From Takakia lepidozioides (lineage: Eukaryota > Streptophyta > Takakiopsida > Takakiales > Takakiaceae): 64,000 bases of DNA. Under the pieces are notes generated by a model. It was not told the DNA's origin. It made no database searches and saw nothing but the letters and a program-made list of their open reading frames with translations. Positions within the stretch are counted from its first letter, which is position 1. Each line of letters begins with the position of its first letter. The stretch lies in contig CM060732.1 of the NCBI GenBank assembly GCA_030704615.1, positions 61,547,053-61,611,052 of the forward strand, written 5' to 3'. This document shows positions 10,901 to 22,140 of the stretch, one piece after another. The translations under genes and the position numbers were made by a program.

Positions 10901-11902
10901 GTATTGAACACGTTGCACTGGAAGGGACTCCCAATCAACAAAACGTAGCTCGCTCTTGCACCCAGGCACACCTGCGAGGGCTTTCAATTTTGGAATGACA
11001 CTTGTTATCTCGCGCAATTCGTCATCATCCAATAAGGGAGTTTGCACTGGCGGAGGAATCTCAGAAACATCCTCCGAGGACGAGTCCGAAAGAGTAACGA
11101 AGGTAGTGGATGTGCTCACCTCTTGTTTCACAGGAACTGTGCCCTTCTGTTGCACGACCGATGCTGCAGTGCCAGGGGTAACGACTGATCCTGCTGATTG
11201 TCTTCTCTCTTTTCCAAGGACACGGTATGTTCCTGGAAGGACTCTCCACTTCCTTCCACACTCGCCAACCAAGGGTTTCTCCAAGTGCCCAGAATCCAAA
11301 TTCCCATCCTCGTCATACACCTCTTTCTGAACAAGCAGAGAACCCAACTCCAGCGGGAACACTGTAACCAGCTCATCCTCATGAACAACTGCATACCCAT
11401 CGTCGTCTGCAGTGGCAGTCAGTGGAAGAGTACCTGCATTGGAATGGAATCGAGCGAGTGCATCTCGCTCCCTCGACATGTTTTCCAGCACTGAACGAAA
11501 CTGCCGATGCAGAACGGAATCCCCGAACTGAGAGCCCGTAATTATCGAAAGTGGAAATACCACCAGCAAACTGAGGTCAACAAGGGTAGCACCAAACCCA
11601 AGGCTGCCGGCGATGCATGCCAAGGATGTAGGGATGACGTGCACATTCACCTCCCACCAACCAGAAAAACGGTTTTGAAAGACCAGAGCCACAAGAAGCC
11701 GTACTGTTTTTGGATGGAAAACAAACCCTGAAATTGACATGAAACCATCCATTATGAAATGACGGCAACAACCCTGGAGAGCAGTAAACAGGAAGATCCG
11801 ATTGTAATGAGATTGTGTTGCGCCAGAATAGCACAGAACAAACACCGACACTTCAAGAGATACCTCGCACGAATGTGTGCAACACATGGTCATATCCGAC
11901 AC
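7909..11902 (-). CDS. MULE transposase with GCM-like zinc finger and SWIM finger
   Basis: The first exon runs from 11902 down to 9458 (815 codons, uninterrupted). A GT donor at 9457 and an AG acceptor before 9320 join it in phase to a second exon (DMSLEDLADMPSCNLAETVH onward). A Cys/His block like GCM/WRKY fingers (CVGHCKCLNISCPRL, CRFCKLSPSCV, MGAHEHP) precedes the MULE transposase region, recognised from CWLMFDHCKRVKGW and FAGFMADSAQANFNAVRRVF. A C-terminal SWIM finger is CTCPDF followed by VPCKH. Such proteins cut and reinsert Mutator-like elements. The SWIM part lies in a different frame from the preceding 400 codons; the switch falls near a run of seven T at 8325-8331, so either one base is lost or gained or a small intron is missed. 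The start at 11902 is uncertain, because the first 100 residues look weakly coding. Confidence 0.85.
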
Positions 11903-12203
11903 AATCCTTTATACCGAATGACCCCATGGGGACGGTCACGGCATAAAAAAAACCACAGGGCATGCAGCACAACACACGTGGATGCATATGTGAAGCATAA
12001 CAATTATTGCGAATCTGGAAGAACTGCTCGGAATTGAAAAAGCACTACATTTCTACGGCGCATTCGAATTTGAAAGAAGGCAAGGAGGCCGCCATGTATT
12101 GGCAGGCGGCGAAGCACATCTGACATATATCGCAAATGCATGCAACGGATATTCTTTTTCTTCGGCGCTTTATTAGCTGGGTAATACAAAGACGACAAAA
12201 TGG

Positions 12204-12791
12204 ATGAATTCCGTTCGCACACAATATCAACACCCGCATCCAAATACGGTTGACAACGTCCATTTTTTTTTGTTACATGCGATACCAGAACTTGTTGCAA
12301 ACGTCAAACTGGAGAGCTCCAGGGGCATCGTGGGGAGCCCTTGTTTCCAGCGGAGGAGAAAGAGAAGGAAGTCATTATACTTCACGAGTTCTAGAAACAG
12401 GAATAGAGCTAGATATAGAATGAGGATGGAAAGAGTGGAGGAAGAGGAAAAGGAGGAAGAAGAGGGAATACAGGAAAGTGTGGCGATGGAGGAGCAGGAA
12501 TCTGGAGAAGAACAACAACCCACCATAGTTCCAGGAACAGGCGAGGAGGACACTGCGTCTGAGGGAGAGACAGACGACATGGAGGAAGATGTTGACACTG
12601 GCCTCACGAACGATCTGACCACGGGAAAGAGGAAGGGGGAGAGGCTCACCTACATAGTCGGCGAAGAGAGCAGCCCCAAGCGGAAAGCGTCCCCGGCAAC
12701 TGGGGAGTCTTCTCGAGTAGCTACGAAAAAGGTAAAATCCACACGACCCATATTTGTGAAGAATTCGGCTTTGAATGGCAGGTATTTGTGA
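12204..12791 (+). CDS. Acidic nuclear-type protein of unknown function
   Basis: An ATG-started 195-codon frame between the divergent transposase and the palindrome array. A basic stretch (RRRKRRK) is followed by a long acidic region (VEEEEKEEEEGIQESVAMEE, EGETDDMEEDVD), then a Ser/Lys-rich tail with a basic cluster (GKRKGE, SSPKRKAS) that could be a nuclear localisation signal. I recognise no domain. The frame ends just past a good splice donor (AATGGCAG then GTATTTG at 12783), so it could be a 5' exon of a longer transcript. Its phase does not fit the methyltransferase frame through the acceptor at 16595. Low complexity means it could be a chance ORF, but its position in the element argues for a cargo or accessory protein. 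Confidence 0.45.
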   Translation: MNSVRTQYQHPHPNTVDNVHFFLLHAIPELVANVKLESSRGIVGSPCFQRRRKRRKSLYFTSSRNRNRARYRMRMERVEEEEKEEEEGIQESVAMEEQESGEEQQPTIVPGTGEEDTASEGETDDMEEDVDTGLTNDLTTGKRKGERLTYIVGEESSPKRKASPATGESSRVATKKVKSTRPIFVKNSALNGRYL

Positions 12792-12839
12792 AAGAAAGAA
12801 CCATTGGTCTTGCAAAATTTGGTCTTGATGTCTGTTATG

Positions 12840-15800
12840 TGAGGGTGAAACGAACCCTTCACTGCCAGCCCAGACAGTGTGCGGCAACGCACACTGTTTG
12901 AGCTGAGCATTTCAATGTTTCTGGGTGCAAAATTTGGACTTCAGGGGCACCTGTGTGAGTGTGAAAAGAACCCTTCACTGCCAGCCCAGACAGTGTGCGG
13001 CAACGCACACTGTTTGAGCTGAGCATTTCAATGTTTATGGGTGCAAAATTTGGACTTCAGGGGCACCTGTGTGAGTGTGAAATGAACCCTTCACTGCCAG
13101 CTCAGACAGTGTGCGGCAACGCACACTGTTTGAGCTGGGCATTTCGGTGTTTCTGGGTGCAAAATTTGGTCTTTGCTGTCTGTTATCTGAGGTTGAAATG
13201 AACCCTTCAAACCAGCTCAAACAGCGTGCGGCAACGCACAATGTTTGAGCAGACCTTTTCAATGTTTTAGGGTTCAAAATTTGGTCTTGATGTCTGTTAT
13301 GTTAGTGTGAAATGAACCCTTCACTGCCAGCTCAGACAGTGTGCGGCAACGCACACTGTTTGAGCTGAGCATTTCAATGTTTCTGGATGCAAAAATTGGA
13401 CTTCAGGGGCACCTGTGTGAGTGTGAAATGAACCCTTCACTGCCAGCTCAGACAGTGTGCGGCAACGCACACTGTTTGAGCTGAGCATTTCAATGTTTCT
13501 GGGTGCAAAATTTGGACTTCAGGGGCACCTGTGTGAGTGTGAAATGAACCCTTCACTGCCAGCTCAGACAGTGTGCGGCAACGCACACTGTTTGAGCTGG
13601 CATTTCAATGTTTCTGGGTGCAAAATTTGGACTTTGCTGTCTGTTATCTGAGGTTGAAATAAACCCTTCACTGCCAGCTCAACAGTGTGCGGCAACGCAC
13701 ACTGTTTGAGCTGAGCCTTTTCAATGTTTTAGGGTGCAAAATTTGGACTTCAGGTTATGTTAGTGTGAAATGAACCCTTCACTGCCAGCTCAGACAGTGT
13801 GCGGCAACGCACACTGTTTGAGCTGAGCATTTCAATGTTTTTGGATGCAAAATTGGACTTCAGGGGCACCTGTGTGAGTGTGAAATGAACCCTTCACTGC
13901 CAGCCCAGACAGTGTGCGGCAACGCACACTGTTTGAGCTGAGCATTTCAATGTTTCTTGATGCAAAATTTGGACTTCAGGGGCACCTGTGTGAGTGTGAA
14001 AAGAACCCTTCACTGCCAGCTCAGACAGTGTGCGGCAACGCACACTGTTTGAGCTGAGCATTTCAATGTTTCTGGGTGAAATATTTGGACTTCAGGGGCA
14101 CCTGTGTGAGTGTGAAAAGAACCCTTCACTGCCAGCTCAGACAGTGTGCGGCAACGCACACTGTTTGAGCTGAGCATTTCAATGTTTCTGGATGCAAAAA
14201 TTGGACTTCAGGGGCACCTGTGTGAGTGTGAAATGAACCCTTCACTGCCAGCTCAGACAGTGTGCGGCAACGCACACTGTTTGAGCTGAGCATTTCAATG
14301 TTTCTGGTGCAAAATTGGACTTCAGGGGCACCTGTGTGAGTGTGAAATGAACCCTTCACTGCCAGCCAGACAGTGTGCGGCAACGCACACTGTTTGAGCT
14401 GAGCATTTCAATGTTTCTGGATGCAAAATTTGGACTTCAGGGGCACCTGTGTGAGTGTAAAAGAACCCTTCACTGCCAGCTCAGACAGTGTGCGGCAACG
14501 CACACTGTTTGAGCTGAGCATTTCAATGTTTCTGGGTGAAATAATTGGACTTCAGGGGCACCTGTGTGAGTGTGAAAAGAACCCTTCACTGCCAGCCAGA
14601 CAGTGTGCGGCAACGCACACTGTTTGAGCTGAGCATTTAAATGTTTCTGGATGCAAAATTTGGACTTCAGGGGCACCTGTGTGAGTGTGAAAAGAACCCT
14701 TCACTGCCAGCTCAGACAGTGTGCGGCAACGCACACTGTTTGAGCTGAGCATTTCAATGTTTCTGGGTGAAATAATTGGACTTCAGGGGCACCTGTGTGA
14801 GTGTGAAAAGAACCCTTCACTGCCAGCTCAGACAGTGTGCGGCAACGCACACTGTTTGAGCTGAGCATTTCAATGTTTCTGGATGCAAAAATTGGACTTC
14901 AGGGGCACCTGTGTGAGTGTGAAATGAACCTTCACTGCCAGCTCAGACAGTGTGCGGCAACGCACACTGTTTGAGCTGAGCATTTCAATGTTTCTGGATG
15001 CAAAATTGGACTTCAGGGGCACCTGTGTGAGTGTGAAAAGAACCCTTCACTGCCAGCTCAGACAGTGTGCGGCAACGCACACTGTTTGAGCTGAGCATTT
15101 CAATGTTTCTGGGTGAAATATTTGGAATTCAGGGGCACCTGTGTGAGTGTGAAAAGAACCCTTCACTGCCAGCTCAGACAGTGTGCGGCAACGCACACTG
15201 TTTGAGCTGAGCATTTCAATGTTTCTGGGTGAAATATTGGACTTCAGGGGCACCTGTGTGAGTGTGAAAGAACCCTTCACTGCCAGCTCAGACAGTGTGC
15301 GGCAACGCACACTGTTTGAGCTGAGCATTTCAATGTTTCTGGGTGAAATATTTGGACTTCAGGGGCACCTGTGTGAGTGTGAAAAGAACCCTTCACTGCC
15401 AGCTCAGACAGTGTGCGGCAACGCACACTGTTTGAGCTGAGCATTTCAATGTTTCTGGATGCAAAAATTGGACTTCAGGGGCACCTGTGTGAGTGTGAAA
15501 TGAACCCTTCACTGCCAGCTCAGACAGTGTGCGGCAACGCACACTGTTTGAGCTGAGCATTTCAATGTTTCTGGGTGAAATATTTGGACTTCAGGGGCAC
15601 CTGTGTGAGTGTGAAAAGAACCCTTCACTGCCAGGCCAGACAGTGTGCGGCAACGCACACTGTTTGAGCTGAGCATTTCAATGTTTCTGGGTGCAAAATT
15701 TGGACTTCATGGGCACCCGTGTGAGTGTGAAAAGAACCCTTCACTGCCAGCCAGACAGTGTGCGGCAACGCACACTGTTTGAGCTGAGCATTTCAATGTT

Positions 15801-16375
15801 TCTGGGTGAAATATTTGGACTTCAGGGGCACCTGTGTGAGTGTGAAAAGAACCCTTCACTGCCAGCTCAGACAGTGTGCGGCAACGCACACTGTTTGAGC
15901 TGAGCATTTCAATGTTTCTGGATGCAAAAATTGGACTTCAGGGGCACCTGTGTGAGTGTGAAATGAACCCTTCACTGCCAGCTCAGACAGTGTGCGGCAA
16001 CGCACACTGTTTGAGCTGAGCATTTCAATGTTTCTGGATGCAAAAATTGGACTTCAGGGGCACATGTGTGAGTGTGTAAAGAACCCTTCACTGCCAGCTC
16101 ATACAGTGTGCGGCAACGCACACTGTTTGAGCTGAGCATTTCAATGTTTCTGTGTGCAAAATTTGGACTTCAGGGGCACCTGTGTGAGTGTGAAAAGAAC
16201 CCTTCACTGCCAGCCCAGACAGTGTGCGGCAACGCACACTGTTTGAGCTGAGCATTTCAATGTTTCTGGGTGCAAAATTTGGACTTCATGGGCACATTTT
16301 TGAGTATAAAATGAACCCTTCACTGTCAGCTCAAACAGTCTGCGGAACCGCACACTGTGTAGGCAGAACATATGA
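12840..16375. repeat. Tandem array of about 30 units of 115 bp, each with a GCAA-capped palindrome
   Basis: Unit length is 115-116 bp (for example the CACCTGTGTGAG motif at 12948 and 13064). Each unit contains the arm CAGCTCAGACAGTGTGCG, then GCAA, then CGCACACTGTTTGAGCTG. The arms pair over 18 positions with a single G:T pair. I count 30 units with the GCAA centre intact and one degenerate unit at about 16330. The rest of the unit holds GAGCATTTCAATGTTTCTGG, GACTTCAGGGGCACCTGTGT and GAACCCTTCACTGCC. A minority unit type near 13150-13310 and 13630-13760 has CTGTTATGTTAG or similar in place of the GGGGCACC block. The array separates divergent transposase and methyltransferase genes inside one transposon. 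Confidence 0.95.
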
Positions 16376-16601
16376 ATATGGAAGGGCGCAACTTTCGGCC
16401 CTCATGGGCAGATATTTGAGCAGAACTTTTCAATGTTCTTTCCCTGTGTAAATCGGGAACATAGTGCATGTCCGTGAGGATCAATGAACACTTATCTGGC
16501 AGCTCAAAGAACACTTCCCTTTTTATCCCACTTTTTCATGCATCGGTCGACGTTTCATTCCTCTCTTATAAGAATTTGAGTGAACAACCTTGCAGGGGAA
16601 A

Positions 16602-19600
16602 ATGCAAAGTGTGGCGGATGAGGTCCCTCAGGGTCAGGGGAAGGAGACCAAAGATGATGTTGACGATGAGTTTTATGAAAGCAAAGCCGCTGAGATGCTG
16701 GGGGGTCAAAAGGTGAACTCTCAGCTTGTGGTTCAAAGTATGCTTGCTCCTGGTGGGAGGTTGAAGATTCCCCTGTGTAGGTTGGTTTCCATGCCCGTCG
16801 TTCGTCCACCCCTTGTTAAAGACATTCTCAAGCTGGAGGCCGAGTTTGTTCATGGGTATTTGGATGGATCCGCGGTCTTTTACGTTTCTACTAGGGATTC
16901 AAGAGGTAACGAGCTCCTTGTTGATGAGTCAATCGTCGACTCCTGGGACCCCATTTGGAGACAGGTGAACGAATCCTTCGAACTTCTTCTCTCCAGAAAA
17001 CCTTCCACCCAGGTATTCTCGGGGAAGATGTTTCACGTTTGGGATGGCAACCACCGGTTGCTTGCATGGATGGCTGCCATTGGGAGGCTGCACTCACAGG
17101 AGGAAGAGTGGCATTACTCTGTTCGATCGATGGTGCTTGATTGTGACGACAACATGATGGGTCTTCTGACGGCAATGAATGATGTGAACAGGTTGGTTTC
17201 TCATTGTACACGTTGCACTTCTGGTTCCGTTCTTCCTTGATTGAAGTCCTTGAATTACATTCTGAAATTCAGATATCATTCTGCAGAGGGACGGAGACAT
17301 CGCATGTCAAAACGAGTCTGGTTCACACACTGTATAGGATACAAAGGATCGGGCAGATGCCCTTGACCAACTTCAAGACCATCCTTTCGGCAGAGATGTA
17401 TAAGAAATGCGAAAGCTCCAAGACTTCGGAAACATGGTACTCGTTGACCCGTGAGGCTTTCATGGAGTACATGTACACGGTGAGATACATCTTCCTTCAT
17501 CTGGCCTTTCCATATTCCTGCTTCCACATGTTTGTTTCTCTCTGTCTCCCTTGACCTTGGATTGATGCAACTCTCTTGCATTCCCTTGCAGCAAGACATT
17601 GCAGATGCAGGGGAGCGTGGCAAACTGGAATACTACAGCTCTACCCCTGAGGAGAGAAGGACAGCAAAGGGAGTTGAAAGTCACATCCAGAAGGAGATGA
17701 ACGCTACAAGAAGGACAATAATGAGTGCTTTTGTGAAGCAGTTGAGAATGGCCGACCCATCATTCGGGCCGCAGTTTCTGCTGGAGATAAAAAACCATTA
17801 TAACAAGCCAGGCAAGCCGGAGATGGCCCAGGAGAAGTTGCACAGGTTGTCTACCGCCGTCGTGTCTTCTGAACAGAAGGTGAAGTGGCTGCAGATATGG
17901 AACTCCGATCCCACAGTTAGGGATACCCACATGTTCCCAAGGCCAGAGAAGGAGAAGAAGACCCAGCGTGTCGTTCCTGTCAGTGACAATGTGCTGGACA
18001 ACTGGCTTCACAAGGCCACTTACTGGAGCCAGGTGTGATGTCCTCTCGTATCTCACTTTCTTTTCTGTTTTCCTGTCCTTCTCTTCCCATTGCCTCTTAC
18101 ATTCGCTGTGACTGTTTTTGGGTTCATTCTTCCATTTCAATTTTTTTGCAGTTGGAAGAAAGGGCCCGATCGGTTCTGCATACTCAGCTGGCTGACTATG
18201 GCATCACTATGACAGCTCCGAAGGTCTCCTTCGAAGCATACATGAGGAAATGGAGAGCCACAGTGTGGCACTCTGGTTTCTTTAGAGAGTTCAGCAAGGA
18301 GGGTGGCATCAGTCGAACAAATGAGCTTGACCAGCAGGAAAAATGAGAGGAAGCCTGGAAACGATGCCTTTACAGGTGCACACCCTTGCACTCTTTGCTT
18401 GTGTTGTGGTTGCAATGTGTTGTGTGGCATACTGTTTAAGGGGGTCTTCCTGGTGTGTTGAAAAAGCTGGGACACAATATGTGCATTGGATAATGAGGCT
18501 GTGTCTGTTCGTGCAGGTACATTAAGTTTGTTCTCCTGGAAGAGAATTGCTTGGACAAACATCCAGATTTCGTGGACCTTTGGCTTGTCCCTGCTGGCAA
18601 CCAGACCATGTTCACTGCTGGGATCTTGCATGACTGGGGTCCGGACCATCTTTCTTCTTGTGGTTGGTATTTGGATTGCCCTCCTTCAGAGACCCCAGCT
18701 GTAGAGTTGTCTTTGAGGAGAGAGAATGACCGTATTGCAGCCACTGCCGCAGCAGCGGACCTCGACATTCATGAGTGTAATCTGAGGACTCTTGCAGAGA
18801 AGGAGCCTCCCGCTCAGGATACCCCGGGTAGAGGAAGAAAGGCAAAGGGAAAAGATGTTGCTGGTGTTGTGGGGACGGGAAGGGGTAGAGGGAAGGTGGC
18901 ACAAGGGCAGGGAAGTGTTGCAGCTATTGGCCCTGTGGAGCATGTCCAGCAGACTCCACCGCATGGTAGGGGATCCGGGAGAAAAAACAAGGGTGTGGTT
19001 GATCCCAAGGACCCGTACCATGCAGTGGAACATCCCACGAGGGTCATTCGTCCAACCAGGTTGGAGATTGCCAACGTCGGGTTCCTTGCCATGATGGAGT
19101 CGAAGAAATCTGATTACAAGGGCGAGCCATCACCAGTGTGGGAGAGGATTGTCGAGTTCCTCAGCACGGTGCGTGTTCTCTTTGGGTTCTGTGGCTTCTG
19201 CTCTCTTTGTCTGCTGTGGGCATGGATCGTTTATAAACTTGTCAGAATTCCATTGTATTTTTGTTTGCAGGCTAAAATGACCAAATCGTGGGTGAACGGG
19301 AAGGAGAAGCCATATGCAGCGGAACTCATCATCTTGGACATCCCTGATGGGTTGGCAGTCCCGGATATCCCACCATCGGGTGCTTGTCCGGGTTGGAATG
19401 CATTTGATGAGCGCTACTGGCGGTGGGTTTTTTCCTTTTCCAACTTCTTCCTTTCCGATGCAGGTGTTTTGGTTCTCATCCAGTCCATCGATGTTCGGTG
19501 TCGCCGTGCCCTTGCCAGCTATTTGAAAGCCTCGGGCATGAGAGTCCTGAAGACATGGAATTGTGTGAACAGCATGTACCTTACGAAGGGGGATCGTCCG

Positions 19601-20715
19601 GGAGAGATGGTGAGTTTCCCTTCTTCTTCCTCTTCTTTTTTGTTCTGGGATTGTGTTGTGTAGGTCGCTCAAACTCATATGTAGGGGCCCGATTTTATTT
19701 TGGTTCTTAGTTCCTTCTGGATGTCATGTTCGCAGACTCGTCTGTTTGAAGCTGTTTGTCTCGTCCGGGTGCATCCACCAACGACTCCGACCGGCATTAC
19801 GGAGTTTGCCATCACTCACGGGGGCAAGTTCATAGATGACAGGACAGATCCTCCCACGGATGACATGCATCACAACTACGTCGACAGCAACGTGTGCTTG
19901 CGAAGGGGGAATGGGGTTCCTTGGAGAGGGGCGAGGGAGAGGAGCCCGGCTTTCATTCAAACGATTGTGGAGTGCTGCACCTACACAGACGCCAGAGTTC
20001 TGGATTTGTCGATGGGCACAGGTTCGTCCCTTCAACATTCACATTTCATGAGGTTTGATTGAGCTTGCACTTTCAGCATTTTCCACCGTTCCGAATGTGT
20101 CTTCAATGTCTGCTTACTTCATTCTATTCCACTGCAGGTGCTTCGTACCACGCTTGCAAGGCCAGTGCGCGACATGTCTTTGGGATTGAAGGGGATGCTG
20201 AGATTTACAAGAACCTCCTGATGGGTTTGGGTGGACACACTTCTCAGGTCCTTCCGAAGCCCCGTCCCGCTGATACTGGTACAGAGGAGACTTCTGACAA
20301 GGAGCTGGACTCCGACTTTGCCTGTGAGTAAGTTGAACCTGTGCATGCTTGCATTGTTGTTTCATTATCGAGAATCGCTGTTCTTGAGGCAAAGTGCAAA
20401 TGGGAGACATCCTCTTCGTTGGACTTGTGCATTGCATCATTGTGTTAAAAATGGAATTTTGTGGACATGTGTAGGAGTCCGCGTGCTTCCACTTGCCCTC
20501 CTGGGCTATCACACCTATTTGGACTTGTTTTCAGTCCTCCTCGGTCTTCTGTGCTACCTGTCTATGCGGAGGCACTCGCAGCAAGCATGTCCGTTCATGG
20601 CACTCAGAGTCCACCTTGCGATGGCCTTCGTAGAACACGTGGTGTTGGGGCCAGAATCTTTGTAGATGACATAGCACAGGAGGTGGACATTGATTGTGAT
20701 GACTGCGACACTTGA
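16602..20715 (+). CDS. ParB-like domain fused to N6-adenine/N4-cytosine DNA methyltransferase (one in-frame TGA)
   Basis: Nine exons join in phase with GT-AG introns: 16602-17191, 17287-17479, 17592-18032, 18152-18375, 18517-19168, 19271-19609, 19736-20021, 20138-20327, 20475-20715 (1051 codons plus stop). Residues about 45-195 resemble a ParB/sulfiredoxin-type domain with V-W-D-G-N-H-R at 146-152. Residues about 590-680 are basic and glycine-rich (RGRKAKGK, GTGRGRGK), probably DNA-contacting. Residues about 715-930 fit the N6_N4 methyltransferase fold in circular order: strand plus motif IV (LIILDIPDG, D723), then motif I (D903-L-S-M-G-T-G909) and acidic E926 for S-adenosylmethionine. Motif IV is usually (D/N/S)PP(Y/F/W), so catalysis is uncertain. 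TGA at 18344 (codon 473) lies in exon 4 where CGA would keep the frame. Bacterial and phage methyltransferases with ParB domains are the closest architecture I know. Confidence 0.8.
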
Positions 20716-20974
20716 TATGAAGTATTCTTTTGGTTTAATTCTGGGACAAATTTGAAATGGGATGGTTGTGTGTCCTTATTGTCCTCTTTGCAATGTGTGC
20801 ATGGAATTCACATTCATGGTTCCAAACTATTGTTGGAGATGGGGGTTGCATGGACTGCCCGGATTGTTCCTTCAATATATTTGTTGTTTTGTGGACCTCA
20901 CAGACTTGAGTACATTGCAAAAACAAACAAACCACTTTGTTCTCAATTCTCAATTCTCCCCACATCAACCCGCG

Positions 20975-21119
20975 GAAATAGGTGACCCCACTCGGAAATA
21001 GGTGACATCCGCGGAAATAGGCACTGTTTGCATGCTGACGTGGCGTGAGCCTGTGCTGGGCTCACGCTTTCCTGGGCTCACAGGCTCACGCCTCCAGGCT
21101 CACGGAATAGCACCCCCCG
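20975..21119. repeat. Right terminal inverted repeat region of the MULE
   Basis: Three tandem CGGAAATAGG blocks, two of them followed by TGAC, are followed by four GGCTCAC copies and the terminal bases GGAATAGCACCCCCCG. Reverse-complemented, GGTGCTATTCCGTGAGCC aligns with the left end GCGTAGCTACGGCGTGAGCC at roughly 14 of 20 positions. Confidence 0.6.
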
Positions 21120-21128
21120 TTGGAGACC
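21120..21128. repeat. Right 9-bp target site duplication
   Basis: TTGGAGACC followed directly by TATGAGCAAATGATGG, restoring the standard PPR repeat. It is a perfect match to 7482-7490. Confidence 0.9.
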
Positions 21129-22140
21129 TATGAGCAAATGATGGGGGAAGGGGTGAAGCCCGACCACATCACGTTTGTTTCCGTTTGCAATGCTTATGCA
21201 AGCCTGGCAGCCCTGGAAAAGGGAAAAGAGGTCCATGGTGACATCGTCAAAGCTGGAATTGTACACTGCCCTAGTGGACATGTATGCCAAATGTGGGTGC
21301 ATTGAGGATGCGAAGGGAGTGTTCGACAATATGGCTGAACGAAATGTGGTGTCGTGGAACACGATGTTCGCAGGATATGCCTAGCATGGTGTCATAGGGA
21401 GGTCCTGCAACTATTTGAGGGAATGTAAAAGAATGGCTTGAAGCCGGACAGTATCACCTTTATATGTGTTCTCTGTGCATGCAGCCACTCTGGCCTACTG
21501 AATGAAGGAAATCAAGATCATGGTGTCACTCCGACAGTAAAGCACTTTGGCTGTATGGTGGACCTTCTTGGACGTGTGGGACAACTGGATGAGGTAGTGG
21601 ATCTGATTAATAAGATGCCAATCAATCCAGACGTTGTGGTGTGGAAGGCCTTGCTTCGTGCCTGCAGAATCCATGGCAATGTGGAGATGGCTGAATGTGT
21701 GGCAACATCTATCCTCAAATGGGATGAACACTAGGATGCCGCGACTTATATCAAACATCTATGCTGCAGCTGGTAGGTGGGATAATACTGCAAAGGTGAG
21801 AAAAATGATGAAGGTTAGAGGGCTTAGAAAGGAGCCAGGTCGCTGCTGCATTGAGGTTGGCAACAGGGTGCACACCTTCACTGTAGATGACATCCCAGAA
21901 TTAAGGAAATCCATGCTGAGCTGAGTCTAGGCAGATGAAAGGAGGCGGGGTATGTGCCTGACGCGCGCTTTGTATTGCATGATGTGGGGGAGGAGGAGGA
22001 ATTTTCTGTTTGCCACCACAGTGAGAAGCTGGTCATTGGTTTTGTGTCTGGAGACGAAGGTAGTGGATCTGCCAACATCCAGTCCAACAGGTGAAGTCCT
22101 GGCAGAACGGGAAGATGAGATTTCAAGTACCTGAATATTA
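21120..22140 (+). pseudogene. PPR-E-DYW gene, right half of the interrupted copy
   Basis: Continues the PPR gene split by the transposon: one P-L-S triplet, then the E region (TVKHFGCMVDLLGRVGQLDE, INKMPINPDVVVWKALLRAC, HGNVEMAECVA) and the E+ segment (GRCCIEVGNRVHTFTVDD). A partial DYW start follows ([18 protein letters not shown] in shifted frame) but the deaminase core is lost by about 22140. Several frameshifts and stops (for example TAG at 21382 and 21733) make it non-functional. It belongs to the organelle C-to-U editing factor family. Confidence 0.85.

Larger units (their letters stand above)
7491..21119. mobile_element. 13.6-kb Mutator-like transposon carrying a ParB-DNA methyltransferase gene
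   Basis: The PPR sequence ends at 7490 in TTGGAGACC and resumes at 21120 with TTGGAGACC followed by TATGAGCAAATGATGG, exactly the bases that follow it in every uninterrupted copy. A 9-bp target duplication is typical of MULEs. The outermost 100-170 bp at both ends share, in inverted orientation, multiple GTGAGCC motifs and a CCTATT(A/T)CCG(T/C)GGA block, so the termini are diverged inverted repeats. Inside are a MULE transposase (minus), an acidic ORF (plus), a tandem palindrome array and a nine-exon ParB-methyltransferase gene (plus). The two main genes are divergently transcribed away from the array. What could be wrong: the cargo might be a second element nested in the first, although I see no internal target duplication. 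Confidence 0.88.

Noticed and set aside
12840-16375. CRISPR-like array of repeats and spacers.
   Set aside because: The whole 115-bp unit is repeated, with no unique spacers, in a plant nuclear context with no cas genes.
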